From NCBI GenBank assembly GCA_018242585.1, contig JAFEBQ010000041.1, forward strand, positions 1 through 64,000: a stretch of 64,000 nucleotides of DNA, read 5' to 3'. Below the pieces are notes generated by a model, which searched no databases, was not told the origin of the DNA, and saw only the letters and a list, made by a program, of their open reading frames with translations. Positions 16,907 to 24,337 of this stretch are shown piece by piece (position 1 is the stretch's first letter; every line of letters starts with the position of its first letter). Made by a program: the position numbers and the translations under genes. The DNA comes from Planctomycetota bacterium (GTDB lineage: Bacteria; Planctomycetota; Planctomycetia; Pirellulales; PNKZ01).

Positions 16907-17959
16907 TCACCGGCTTTGCACCTGCGGCTCGGCGGCGGCCGAGATTCGCGCGATCAGCCGTTCCAGGGTCCGTCGCGCCGCGGGTCGTCCGCCCCCTTGG
17001 CTTTTGAGCGCGATGTCGGTGTCGAGCAGCCAGCGATAGAGCTGTTGAGATCGATAACGCCCGAGCCGCTTCAATTGCGTCTCGGCCTTCTCGATAAACA
17101 TGCGGACGCCGGCCGCTTCGAGCGCGCCGCGCAGCGACATCCGTCGTCCCTCGGTCTCAGAACGAAAGACATGCCGCGCCGCGGTGGCCAGCTTGCGCAG
17201 CGACGAAGCGATTTGCCCCAGGATGGCCACTGGCTCTTCACCTGATCGCAACAGGCGATCGAGTTGTTCGAGGGCCGAGGCCGATTGCCCCAGCAAGGCG
17301 GCGTCGAGCATGTCCCAGGTGCTTTTGGTGCGCCAACTGCCCACCAGCCGATGGACGTCGTCGGCCACGATCTTGCGGCCTGGCTCGACCGCTCCGGCCA
17401 GCTTGGACAGTTCCTGATCCAACAGGCCCATCTCGGGCCCGACGATTTCGATCAGCACGTTAGCCGCCGAGCTGTCGAGTTCAGCTTGGTATTGCTTCTT
17501 TGCCCAGCGCTGAGCCCATTTGGACAGCTTAGCTTCGGTCGGCGTCGAGCAATCGATCGTCAAGCCCGACGCCGCGACGGCCTTGGCCAGCCGGGTGTTG
17601 GCGGGCCAGGTCTTGACGTTCAACAACAGGACGCCCGACGAGCGGGGCTTGGCCACGTAATCTTCCAAGGCCGCTCGGTTCTGGGTGACAAAATCGTCGG
17701 CGTTGTCGACCACGGCCAACCGCCGCCCGCCGCCGAACATGGCCATCGTCGACAGCTCGTCAATCACGTCGCGTAGCTCGGCTTCGTCGCCGTCGAAGGT
17801 GGTCATGCTGAACTCATCACCACCCGTCACGGCGTCGCGCAGCCACTGGCTGACCTGCCGCCGAAGCAAATGCTCATCACCGGCCGCCACGCAGACCGGC
17901 GGAATCTTGGCCGGCGGCTTGTCGAGCAGATCGAGTGCGTGAGTTGAAGTAGCAGCCAC
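16907..17959 (-). CDS. holA: DNA polymerase III subunit delta
   Basis: HolA is the delta subunit of the clamp loader that opens the beta clamp at the replication fork. About 350 residues. AGDEHLLRRQVSQWLRDAV at the N-terminus matches the family's GxExxLxxE start. MTTFDGDEAELRDVIDELSTMAMFGGGRRLAVVDNAD is the characteristic first domain. The middle PEMGLLDQELSKLAG and the C-terminal IRR/LRKLATAARHVF collar domain follow. The start is uncertain: a GTG at 17957-17959 just before the conserved HALDLL segment is preferred over a TTG 30 codons upstream, though neither has a good ribosome binding site. Confidence 0.9.
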   Translation of the reverse strand: MAATSTHALDLLDKPPAKIPPVCVAAGDEHLLRRQVSQWLRDAVTGGDEFSMTTFDGDEAELRDVIDELSTMAMFGGGRRLAVVDNADDFVTQNRAALEDYVAKPRSSGVLLLNVKTWPANTRLAKAVAASGLTIDCSTPTEAKLSKWAQRWAKKQYQAELDSSAANVLIEIVGPEMGLLDQELSKLAGAVEPGRKIVADDVHRLVGSWRTKSTWDMLDAALLGQSASALEQLDRLLRSGEEPVAILGQIASSLRKLATAARHVFRSETEGRRMSLRGALEAAGVRMFIEKAETQLKRLGRYRSQQLYRWLLDTDIALKSQGGGRPAARRTLERLIARISAAAEPQVQSR

Positions 17960-18112
17960 GGCGGGAAAGCCTGAATGACGAAGCACGAACGATGAATGCT
18001 GGCACACGAGTGCTGTCGCGAATATAGAGGCGGCAGCCAGATTGCTCAAGCAGCGCGGCTACAGGGTGAGAAGACCAACCACAAAGGCACGACGACACGA
18101 CGGAATTGGGGG

Positions 18113-18280
18113 GAATTGAACCGCAAAGACGCAAAGGTCGCAAAGAAGACCGAAGAAACCAAGCGCTAGCGGGGGCTTGTCACTCAATCTCCGTCCACCC
18201 GAAGCTTATTGATATGCTTCCTCTCTTTCCCTGCTCGTGCATTTTTCTTTGCGCCCTTTGCGTCTTTGCGGTTCAATCTC
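18113..18280. repeat. Long inverted repeat of CGCAAAGA units
   Basis: The left arm 18113-18148 (GAACCGCAAAGACGCAAAG...CGCAAAGAAG) and right arm 18245-18280 (TTCTTTGCGCCCTTTGCG...) are imperfect reverse complements of about 33 bp, spaced by roughly 97 bp. Each arm is a run of 8-9-nt CGCAAAGA units. It lies between the divergent holA and glycosyltransferase genes; nothing else is recognised in 17960-18380. Confidence 0.75.
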
Positions 18281-18380
18281 CCTCTTCGCTGCCGCTGCCT
18301 TCGATCTCTGCTCTTGTCGCAATTCGGCGCTTGAACTACAAGTCCGCGAGTAACTTGCGACTCTTTGCGCGCCGAATGAA

Positions 18381-19937
18381 ATGCCCCCACGCCTGACGAC
18401 AATCATCACCTGGTTTGCGCGGCGGCCGACCGTGGCCGTCATGCTGCTGGCTGCGCTACTGTTTCTGTGGCAGCTTGGCTCGAACCGCGCGCTGACCGAG
18501 CACGAAACGCTCGTCGCCGGCCCGGCCAAGCAGATGGTCGCGTCGGGCGACTGGCTGGTGCTCTGGATCGGCGATCGAACCTGGCTCGAGAAGCCGCCCT
18601 TGCCCGAGTGGCTGGCCGGGCTCTCGTCGATCGCCCTCGGCGGCTTCACCGAAACCAGCGTGCGACTGCCGTTCGCGTTGTGCGGCTTGCTGGTCGTCTG
18701 GCTGCAGATGCGGCTGGCGACGCGCTTATTCAACGGGACCATCGGTTGGCTGTCGGGCCTGGTGCAATGCACCAGCGTCTACATGGTGGCCTATGCCCGA
18801 CTGTGCGAAGCCGACGTGGTGCTGCTGGCCTTGTATCTGGCCGCGCTCACGCTGTTTCACGAAGCTGAATCACGGCGCAAGTCGCTCGCCCCGGCCGAGT
18901 GGCGGCGCTGGCGGTTTGCTTTCTGGATCGTGATCGGACTGACGAATCTGGCCAAAGGAATCGGCTTCGGCGCGCTGCTGGCCTTGTTCACTTGCGCCGG
19001 CTGGTTGATCGTCTCGGGCGATTGGCGCGGCCTGCGACGCTGGGTCTCGCCGCTCGGCATCTTGGCCGCGGTGGCGATTGCCGTCGCCTGGCCGGTGGCG
19101 GTGTCGCTCCGCGACCCGAGCGCGCTCCAGCTTTGGTACGAGCACACCTTCCGCCGCGCGGCCGATGGCATCGGTTACTCGCAGCCTTGGTGGTACTACT
19201 TCAGTCAGTGGCCGGTGCAGTTGCTCCCCTGGACCCCGTGGGTCGTGATCGGCGCTTGGTCGTCGCTGCGCACCGCGTGGCAACAGCTGCGCTCGAGCGA
19301 GCGATTCTGTTGGTTCTGGTTCGCGGGCCAGTTAGCTTTGCTCTCCTGCTCGTCGGGCAAGAATCATCACTATCTGCTCTATGCGCTGCCGGCGCTCGCG
19401 CCGATTGCCGCGAGTGGCTTATTGACCAGCGCGACACACCTGGCGACCTGGGGTGTTCGGCCACATCGCGTGTCGCTGGCGGCCGCAGCGCTGTTCGCCA
19501 CGATTGTCGGCGGACATCTAACGGTCCAGACTTGGGTGATGCCACGCCGCGATCAATCGGCGGCGGATAAGCAATTCTTGCAAATGATCGGCCAACACTT
19601 GCCCGACAACTGCCTGCTAGCCGCCAGCGGTCGACAGGAAATCGCGCGGCACGTGTTCTATGTCGACCGGCCGTTGATCGGCGTCTGGTGCCCTTCGCAT
19701 TTGCCGAATGTGTTGCCGGCGGGCGCGACGACGGCCTATGTGATCGATCGGGCGTCAGGGCGTCACGAATTGGGGATGGTCGGCCGCGTCGAACAAGTGG
19801 CCCAAAGCCCCTACACGCGCAAAGAGCGAAACCTCGACGATCGCTTCACGCTGTTCCGCGTCGAACTCAACACGCCGGCCGGCGGCGCGGCGACCACGGC
19901 TGCCCAGCCGGTAGATCGCCAAGAATTCCAGCGCTAA
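18381..19937 (+). CDS. ArnT/PMT-type (GT39-like) membrane glycosyltransferase
   Basis: This protein would transfer a sugar from a polyprenyl-phosphate carrier to a lipid or protein on the outer face of the inner membrane. Of its 518 residues, about 11-12 segments are hydrophobic. After the first helix, SNRALTEHETLVAGPAKQM supplies the acidic first-loop motif (usually DE) found in GT39/GT-C enzymes, here as EHE. EKPPLPEWLAGLSS is the KPPLxYWL motif of ArnT-like enzymes. A soluble C-terminal portion (about 395-518) follows the last helix. The ATG at 18381 is the first in frame and begins close to the first helix. The acceptor is unknown. Confidence 0.88.
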   Translation: MPPRLTTIITWFARRPTVAVMLLAALLFLWQLGSNRALTEHETLVAGPAKQMVASGDWLVLWIGDRTWLEKPPLPEWLAGLSSIALGGFTETSVRLPFALCGLLVVWLQMRLATRLFNGTIGWLSGLVQCTSVYMVAYARLCEADVVLLALYLAALTLFHEAESRRKSLAPAEWRRWRFAFWIVIGLTNLAKGIGFGALLALFTCAGWLIVSGDWRGLRRWVSPLGILAAVAIAVAWPVAVSLRDPSALQLWYEHTFRRAADGIGYSQPWWYYFSQWPVQLLPWTPWVVIGAWSSLRTAWQQLRSSERFCWFWFAGQLALLSCSSGKNHHYLLYALPALAPIAASGLLTSATHLATWGVRPHRVSLAAAALFATIVGGHLTVQTWVMPRRDQSAADKQFLQMIGQHLPDNCLLAASGRQEIARHVFYVDRPLIGVWCPSHLPNVLPAGATTAYVIDRASGRHELGMVGRVEQVAQSPYTRKERNLDDRFTLFRVELNTPAGGAATTAAQPVDRQEFQR

Positions 19938-20036
19938 CGCACTCTGGCGCTCTCTGACTGCGGGACTTTTGCCCTCGGCGCTTCCCGATGGTTAGAATGA
20001 TCGCGACGATTTGCCATCATTCGAGGAGCTTGGACC

Positions 20037-20927
20037 ATGCGCTGGGAAGGTGGACGCGAGAGCGACAATGTCGAGGACCAGCGCGGCGATGGTGGCGGCG
20101 GCTTCGGTGGTTTCGGCGGCGGGTTTGGCGGCCAGCCGATCATGCTCAGCGGCACCGGGTTGGTGATCCTGATCATTATCAGCCTGGTGTTCGGGCTCAA
20201 TCCGTTGGAACTGTTGCAAGACGCCCAGCAAGGCGCGCCGCCTCCGCCGGCCGTCCACGCGCCCCACGAAGCCGGCCCCGAGGAAGAACATCTCAAGAAG
20301 TTTGTCTCGGTCGTGCTGGCCGAGACCGAGGACGTCTGGACCGAGTTGTTTCGCCAGCAAGGACTGCAATATCGCAAGCCTCACCTGGTGTTGTTCAACG
20401 GTCGAGTCGCCTCGGCGTGCGGCCTGTCATCGGCGGCGACCGGGCCGTTCTATTGCCCAGGTGACGAGCGCGTCTATCTGGACCTGAGCTTTTATCGCGA
20501 GTTGCGGCAGCGATTTCAGGCCCAGGGAGAATTCGCCCAGGCCTATGTGATCGCTCACGAAGTCGGCCATCACGTGCAGAAGCAACTGGGCATCAACGAG
20601 CAAGTCCAGGAAATGCAGCGCCGCAGCGACCGAGTGCGCGCCAACCATCTGTCGGTCTGTCTAGAGTTGCAGGCCGACTTCTTTGCCGGCGTCTGGGCTC
20701 GGCACGCCGACGAGATGCAACACATCCTCGACCCGGGCGATATCGAATCGGCCTTGCGCTGCGCCGCCGCGATTGGCGACGATCGCCTGCAAAAGCAGGC
20801 TCAAGGTTACGTCGTGCCCGACTCGTTCACCCACGGCACCAGCGCCCAGCGCGCCCGCTGGTTTCGCTTGGGCTACGAAACCGGCGACATGACCAAAGGA
20901 GACACGTTCAACGCGAAGGAGCTGTGA
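20037..20927 (+). CDS. ypfJ: Putative neutral zinc metallopeptidase (YpfJ family)
   Basis: This is a membrane-anchored protein of the YpfJ/KPN_02809 family with a zincin-like motif. MRWEGGRESDNVEDQRG and a Gly/Phe-rich stretch (GGGGFGGFGGGFGG) form the conserved N-terminus, followed by one membrane helix (MLSGTGLVILIIISLVFG). The core has ACGLSSAATGPFYCPGDERVYLDLSFY and the metal motif AHEVGHHVQKQLG, then ELQADFFAGVWARH, whose Glu is a likely third ligand. The 296-residue length fits. The start ATG at 20037 has GAGGAG at 20023-20028. The real substrate of this family is not established. Confidence 0.93.
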   Translation: MRWEGGRESDNVEDQRGDGGGGFGGFGGGFGGQPIMLSGTGLVILIIISLVFGLNPLELLQDAQQGAPPPPAVHAPHEAGPEEEHLKKFVSVVLAETEDVWTELFRQQGLQYRKPHLVLFNGRVASACGLSSAATGPFYCPGDERVYLDLSFYRELRQRFQAQGEFAQAYVIAHEVGHHVQKQLGINEQVQEMQRRSDRVRANHLSVCLELQADFFAGVWARHADEMQHILDPGDIESALRCAAAIGDDRLQKQAQGYVVPDSFTHGTSAQRARWFRLGYETGDMTKGDTFNAKEL

Positions 20928-20930
20928 GGA

Positions 20931-20963
20931 AGAAGTTGCTGGTTGCAAGTTGCTAGTTGCTAG
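20931..20963. repeat. Heptad repeat GTTGCTA
   Basis: Four tandem heptads, GTTGCTG-GTTGCAA-GTTGCTA-GTTGCTA, begin 3 bp after the ypfJ stop. The same kind of array follows the DUF58 gene at 63968 and appears inverted at 29248. Confidence 0.75.
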
Positions 20964-21007
20964 AGTTCGACCTTAGCTGCCAGCGCTTAGCGCAATCAGC
21001 GAAGCGT

Positions 21008-21068
21008 GTGCGACAAACACCCCTCCCTTTCAGGGAGGGGCAGGGGGGAGGGTAACGACGTTGCAGGC
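21008..21068 (+). repeat. CCCTCCC/GGGAGGG repeat, short form
   Basis: GACAAACACCCCTCCCTTTC then AGGGAGGGGCAGGGGGGAGG and GTAACGACGTTGCAGGCC. It ends about 50 bp upstream of the ThuA-like start. It is nearly identical to 22860-22920. Confidence 0.9.
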
Positions 21069-21117
21069 CAAACAAGATTCCAGCCACGCAGGCTTCGATC
21101 GAAAGCGAGAAACCAAC

Positions 21118-22029
21118 ATGCTTCGCATCGTATTCAGCACCTTCGCCATCGTCACCGCCGGCCTGGTGAACGTGGCCCAAGCCGGCGAGCCGGCTCGGTT
21201 GCCGCCTGGCGTCGTCGTCGAAGAAACTTGCCCTGACGCCAAGCTGACCAAGATCGTCTTCGTCGCCGGCAGCAGCTTCTACAAGCCCGGCGAGCACGAG
21301 TACCTCGGCGGCGCGGCCGTGCTGATGCGCCTGGCCCGACAAACGCCTGGCGTGTTTCCGGTTCTGGCGGTCGATTGGCCGCGGCGGGCCGAGACGTTCG
21401 CCGGCGCCAAGGCGATCGTGTTTTACCTGGACTGCGGCGACAAACATCCGCTGCGCGACGAAGCTAAGCTGGCCGAGGTACAGCGACTGGCCGACGCCGG
21501 CGTCGGACTGGTCGGCTGCCATCAGTTCGTCGACATTCCCAAGGAGCTGAATCCGGCCATGCAGCGACTGGTCGGCGCGGCGTGGGAGAAAGGGGCCTCG
21601 CAACGCGGGCACTGGGTGTCGGACTTCAAGACCTTTCCCCAGCACCCAACCACGCGCGGCGTCACGCCCTTTACGATCGACGACGGCTGGTTGTTCAAGC
21701 TGCGATTCATCGACGGCATGACCGGCATCACGCCGCTGGTGCGAACGGTTTCGCCCAAGGTGAAAGCGCCCGAGTACGACGACAACGCAATCGTCGGTTG
21801 GGCCTGCAATCGTGAGTGTGCCACCAAGCAGGGAATGGCCCGGTCGTTCGTCTTTACCGGTTGTCATCTGCACAAAAGCCTGGCCGAGCCGGGCTATCGA
21901 CGATTCCTGACCAATGGCATCCTCTGGGCCGCCGGCGCCGAGATTCCCAGCAATGGCGCGCCGGTTGAACTCGACGCGGCCACGCTGGGCAGCTACCTGC
22001 CGCCACCGCCCGCCGGCGAAACCAAGTAA
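21118..22029 (+). CDS. Secreted ThuA-like domain protein
   Basis: This is a 303-residue exported protein with a ThuA/class I glutamine-amidotransferase-like fold. ThuA relatives act in trehalose or sugar metabolism, but most planctomycete members are uncharacterised. LRIVFSTFAIVTAGLVNVAQA is a signal peptide cleaved before GEPARL. KIVFVAGSSFYKPGEHEYLGGAAVLMRLA is the family's first strand and H-x-Y motif. GVGLVGCHQFVDIPKELNPAMQRLVGAAWEKG contains the Cys-His of the amidotransferase-like turn. DGWLFKLRF and GMARSFVFTGCHLHKSLAEPGYRRFLTNGILWAAG complete it. The ATG at 21118 is chosen because it starts the signal peptide; the longer TTG-start ORF begins inside the repeat. Confidence 0.88.
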   Translation: MLRIVFSTFAIVTAGLVNVAQAGEPARLPPGVVVEETCPDAKLTKIVFVAGSSFYKPGEHEYLGGAAVLMRLARQTPGVFPVLAVDWPRRAETFAGAKAIVFYLDCGDKHPLRDEAKLAEVQRLADAGVGLVGCHQFVDIPKELNPAMQRLVGAAWEKGASQRGHWVSDFKTFPQHPTTRGVTPFTIDDGWLFKLRFIDGMTGITPLVRTVSPKVKAPEYDDNAIVGWACNRECATKQGMARSFVFTGCHLHKSLAEPGYRRFLTNGILWAAGAEIPSNGAPVELDAATLGSYLPPPPAGETK

Positions 22030-22055
22030 TCACCCTCCACACGACGCGCACGCAT

Positions 22056-22781
22056 ATGAAACCATTTTGGGGCGAGTTGATCGGCACGATGATCCTGGTC
22101 GTGCTGGGGGATGGAGTCGTGGCCAACGTGCTGTTGGCGCGCACCAAAGGGAACAATGCCGGCTGGATCGTGGTTTCGGCAGGCTGGGGTCTGGCGGTAG
22201 CGATTGCCGTTTACCTGGTCAATGTGGTGAGCGGCGGGCATTTGAATCCGGCCGTCACCGTGGCGATGGCCACGCTCGGCAAACTCTTGTGGGCCGATGT
22301 ACCAGTTTACGTGGCGGCGCAAATGCTGGGTGCGTTCCTCGGCGCGGTGCTCGTCTGGCTGGCGTACTGGCCCCACTGGGTGGCGACCGAGGATCAAAAC
22401 GCGAAGCTGGCGGTGTTTTGCACCGCGCCGGCCATTCGCCGCATGTGCGCCAACTTCTTGTGCGAGTTGATCGGCACGTTCGTGCTGGTGCTGGGCGTGC
22501 TGGCCATCTTGCGGCCCGACAATCTCAGGCCGGGCACCGGACTGGCGTTGGGCATCGGGCCGCTCTTGGTCGGCTTGCTGGTCTGGTCGATTGGCTTATC
22601 GCTCGGCGGACCGACCGGCTATGCGATCAACCCAGCACGCGATCTGGGGCCACGCCTGGCCCACGCGCTATTGCCGATCGCCGGTAAGGGCCCCAGCGAC
22701 TGGGCCTACGCCTGGGTTCCGGTCCTAGGCCCGATCGCCGGCGGCGTGCTGGGCGCCAAGTTCTTTCAATGGTGTTGGTGA
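22056..22781 (+). CDS. glpF: Glycerol-facilitator-type aquaporin (MIP family)
   Basis: This is an inner-membrane channel for glycerol or other small neutral solutes. The 241 residues have six helices and two half-helices with NPA boxes in SGGHLNPAVTVAM and YAINPARDLGPRLAH. The Asp directly after the second NPAR is the feature that separates glycerol facilitators from water-only channels. ELIGTMILVVLGDGVVANVLL is the typical first helix, and ELIGTFVLVLGVLAI marks the internal repeat. The gene follows the ThuA-like gene by 26 bp on the same strand and is probably co-transcribed with it. No glycerol kinase gene is nearby. Confidence 0.95.
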   Translation: MKPFWGELIGTMILVVLGDGVVANVLLARTKGNNAGWIVVSAGWGLAVAIAVYLVNVVSGGHLNPAVTVAMATLGKLLWADVPVYVAAQMLGAFLGAVLVWLAYWPHWVATEDQNAKLAVFCTAPAIRRMCANFLCELIGTFVLVLGVLAILRPDNLRPGTGLALGIGPLLVGLLVWSIGLSLGGPTGYAINPARDLGPRLAHALLPIAGKGPSDWAYAWVPVLGPIAGGVLGAKFFQWCW

Positions 22782-22792
22782 GGGGGGGAAGA

Positions 22793-22822
22793 GGGGTTAG
22801 GGACTAGAGGCTAGGGGCTAGG
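22793..22822. repeat. Heptad repeat GGNCTAG
   Basis: Tandem heptads GGGTTAG-GGACTAG-AGGCTAG-GGGCTAG begin about 12 bp past the glpF stop. They are related to 2879-2910. Confidence 0.7.
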
Positions 22823-22859
22823 GAAGACAAGACAGCGCGACGTGAGACGATCGCAGCAT

Positions 22860-22920
22860 GCGCGACAAACACCCCTCCCTTTCAGGGAGGGGCAGGGGGG
22901 AGGGTAAGGACGTTGCAGGC
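22860..22920 (+). repeat. CCCTCCC/GGGAGGG repeat, short form, overlapping the next gene's start
   Basis: It has the same sequence as 21008-21068 down to GACGTTGCAGGCC. The TTG in its last block is the only usable start codon of the following gene. Confidence 0.9.
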
Positions 22921-23992
22921 CGACAAAGCATCAAGGCGCACTCGCCCCACACAAATCATCGCGCTGCTCCTGGCACTGGGAAGCACCAGCATCCTGCGCG
23001 CCGCCGATAACACGCCGCCAACCGCCAACGACACCGGCCCAACCGACACAGCCATCCGCGCCGCGGTCGCCAAGTCGATCCCGCTGCTCGAACGTGCCGC
23101 GCGCAGCTCGCTCGAACAGCGCGGCAAGCAATGTTTCACCTGTCATCACGAAGGGCTCGTCGTGATGGCCCTCGCGCCAGCCGAAGCCCGCGGCTTTGCC
23201 GTCGACAAGAAACTGTGGCAAGAGCAGGTCGATCACACAGCGGCGTTCCTGGCCAAGAATCGCGACCGCTACCGCCAGGGGCGCGGGCAGGGGGGGCACA
23301 TCGACATGGCGGGTTACGCCTTGTGGACGCTCGACACCGCCCGCTGGCCGGCCGACGAGACGACCGCCGCGGTGGCCGAGTTCTTTTTGAAGTTCCAGGC
23401 CGACGCCGAGCATTACCAGCCGGCGTCCCACCGCCCGCCGAGCGAGCACAGCTTCTTCACCAGCAGCTATGTCGCTCTGCGCGGCTTGAAGGTTTATGGC
23501 ACGCCAGAACTGCGAACCCAGATCGCCGAGCGGACGGCCCAGGTTGGCAAATGGATTCGCCAGACCGAGGCGATCGAGACCGAGGACAATATCTTTCGGC
23601 TCCGCGCGTTGAAATTGCTTGAGGCCGACGCGGACGAAGTGAAGCTCGCGACGACAACATTGCAAGCCGCTCAACAACCGGATGGCGGCTGGCGGCAACT
23701 TCCTGACATGCAATCGGACTCCTACGCGACAAGCACGGCACTGCTGGCCCTGCACGAGGAAGGAGGCCTGGCGACCGACAATCCAGCGTATCGGCGCGGG
23801 CTGCGATTCCTGATCGACCAACAGCAAGAAGATGGCTCGTGGCACGTGGCCTCGCGGGCTAAGGCGTTCCAGGTCTACTACGAATCAGGCTACCCACACG
23901 GCAAGGATCAGTTCATCTCGATGACCGCCGCCTGCTGGGCCACGCGAGCGCTGCTGTTGGCGCTGCCGATAAACTCAGTGCCAGCGAAGTAA
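22913..23992 (+). CDS. Secreted CxxCH protein with terpene-cyclase-like alpha/alpha repeats
   Basis: This exported protein of 359 residues has unknown function. A signal peptide (QIIALLLALGSTSILRA) leads to a possible c-type heme motif CFTCHH near residue 74. Alpha/alpha-barrel repeats of the squalene-cyclase/prenyltransferase type follow, seen as GHIDMAGYALWTLDTARWPADE, LQAAQQPDGGWRQLP (QPDGGW is the QW-like turn), YATSTALLALHEEGGL and FLIDQQQEDGSWHV. The start is unusual: only TTG at 22913 is available, and it lies inside the dispersed repeat. No ATG or GTG occurs between there and the signal peptide. A repeat insertion may have replaced the original leader. Confidence 0.75.
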   Translation: MQADKASRRTRPTQIIALLLALGSTSILRAADNTPPTANDTGPTDTAIRAAVAKSIPLLERAARSSLEQRGKQCFTCHHEGLVVMALAPAEARGFAVDKKLWQEQVDHTAAFLAKNRDRYRQGRGQGGHIDMAGYALWTLDTARWPADETTAAVAEFFLKFQADAEHYQPASHRPPSEHSFFTSSYVALRGLKVYGTPELRTQIAERTAQVGKWIRQTEAIETEDNIFRLRALKLLEADADEVKLATTTLQAAQQPDGGWRQLPDMQSDSYATSTALLALHEEGGLATDNPAYRRGLRFLIDQQQEDGSWHVASRAKAFQVYYESGYPHGKDQFISMTAACWATRALLLALPINSVPAK

Positions 23993-24001
23993 TCCCAGTT
24001 A

Positions 24002-24073
24002 GGGTACGCACCACGTGCGTACCATTGTGCGATTATTGACGCCACAGTTCAGGTACGCACGGGTGCGTACCCT
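24002..24073. repeat. Double-hairpin element (GGTACGCAC type)
   Basis: GGGTACGCACCACGTGCGTACC and GGTACGCACGGGTGCGTACCC are two palindromes in inverted arrangement with a 28-nt spacer. With the element at 24115-24200 and the terminator at 24245 it fills the 23993-24337 gap between convergent genes. Confidence 0.8.
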
Positions 24074-24114
24074 ACGGAAACTGTCTGCACGATGGAAGAC
24101 TAACCATCACATTC

Positions 24115-24200
24115 GGGTGCCATGCTCAAGCCCCCAAGGCTTGAGCATGTGCAGCGCCAATACGGCATGCTCAAGGCTTAAGGCCTTGAGCATGGCACCC
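24115..24200. repeat. Variable-palindrome element (GGGTGCC...GGCACCC)
   Basis: GGGTGCCATGCTCAAGCCCC continues to a hairpin closing CTTGAGCATG. After a short spacer it repeats inverted as GGCATGCTCAAGG...CCTTGAGCATGGCACCC. The outer ends match the GGGTRSC ends of the other elements. Confidence 0.8.
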
Positions 24201-24244
24201 TTGGATGTTGTCGCGGCGAGCGACGAGTTCTGATCACCAAAAGA

Positions 24245-24276
24245 AAACGGCGTGGAGCTTGCACTCCACGCCGTTT
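24245..24276 (-). terminator. Intrinsic terminator of the YTV-repeat gene
   Basis: A perfect 13-bp stem AAACGGCGTGGAG/CTCCACGCCGTTT with a 6-nt loop lies 61 bp past the stop of the leftward gene. On the minus strand it is followed by a TTTCTTTT tract. Confidence 0.85.
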
Positions 24277-24337
24277 CTATTTTCGACGCACTCGGCTTTC
24301 GCCGGGCGATGGTTAACCACCCACCTGCCGCGGCCGC

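Noticed and set aside
22860-22920. Insertion-sequence ends around the dispersed repeats
   Set aside because: No transposase gene, target-site duplication or larger inverted termini were seen near any copy.
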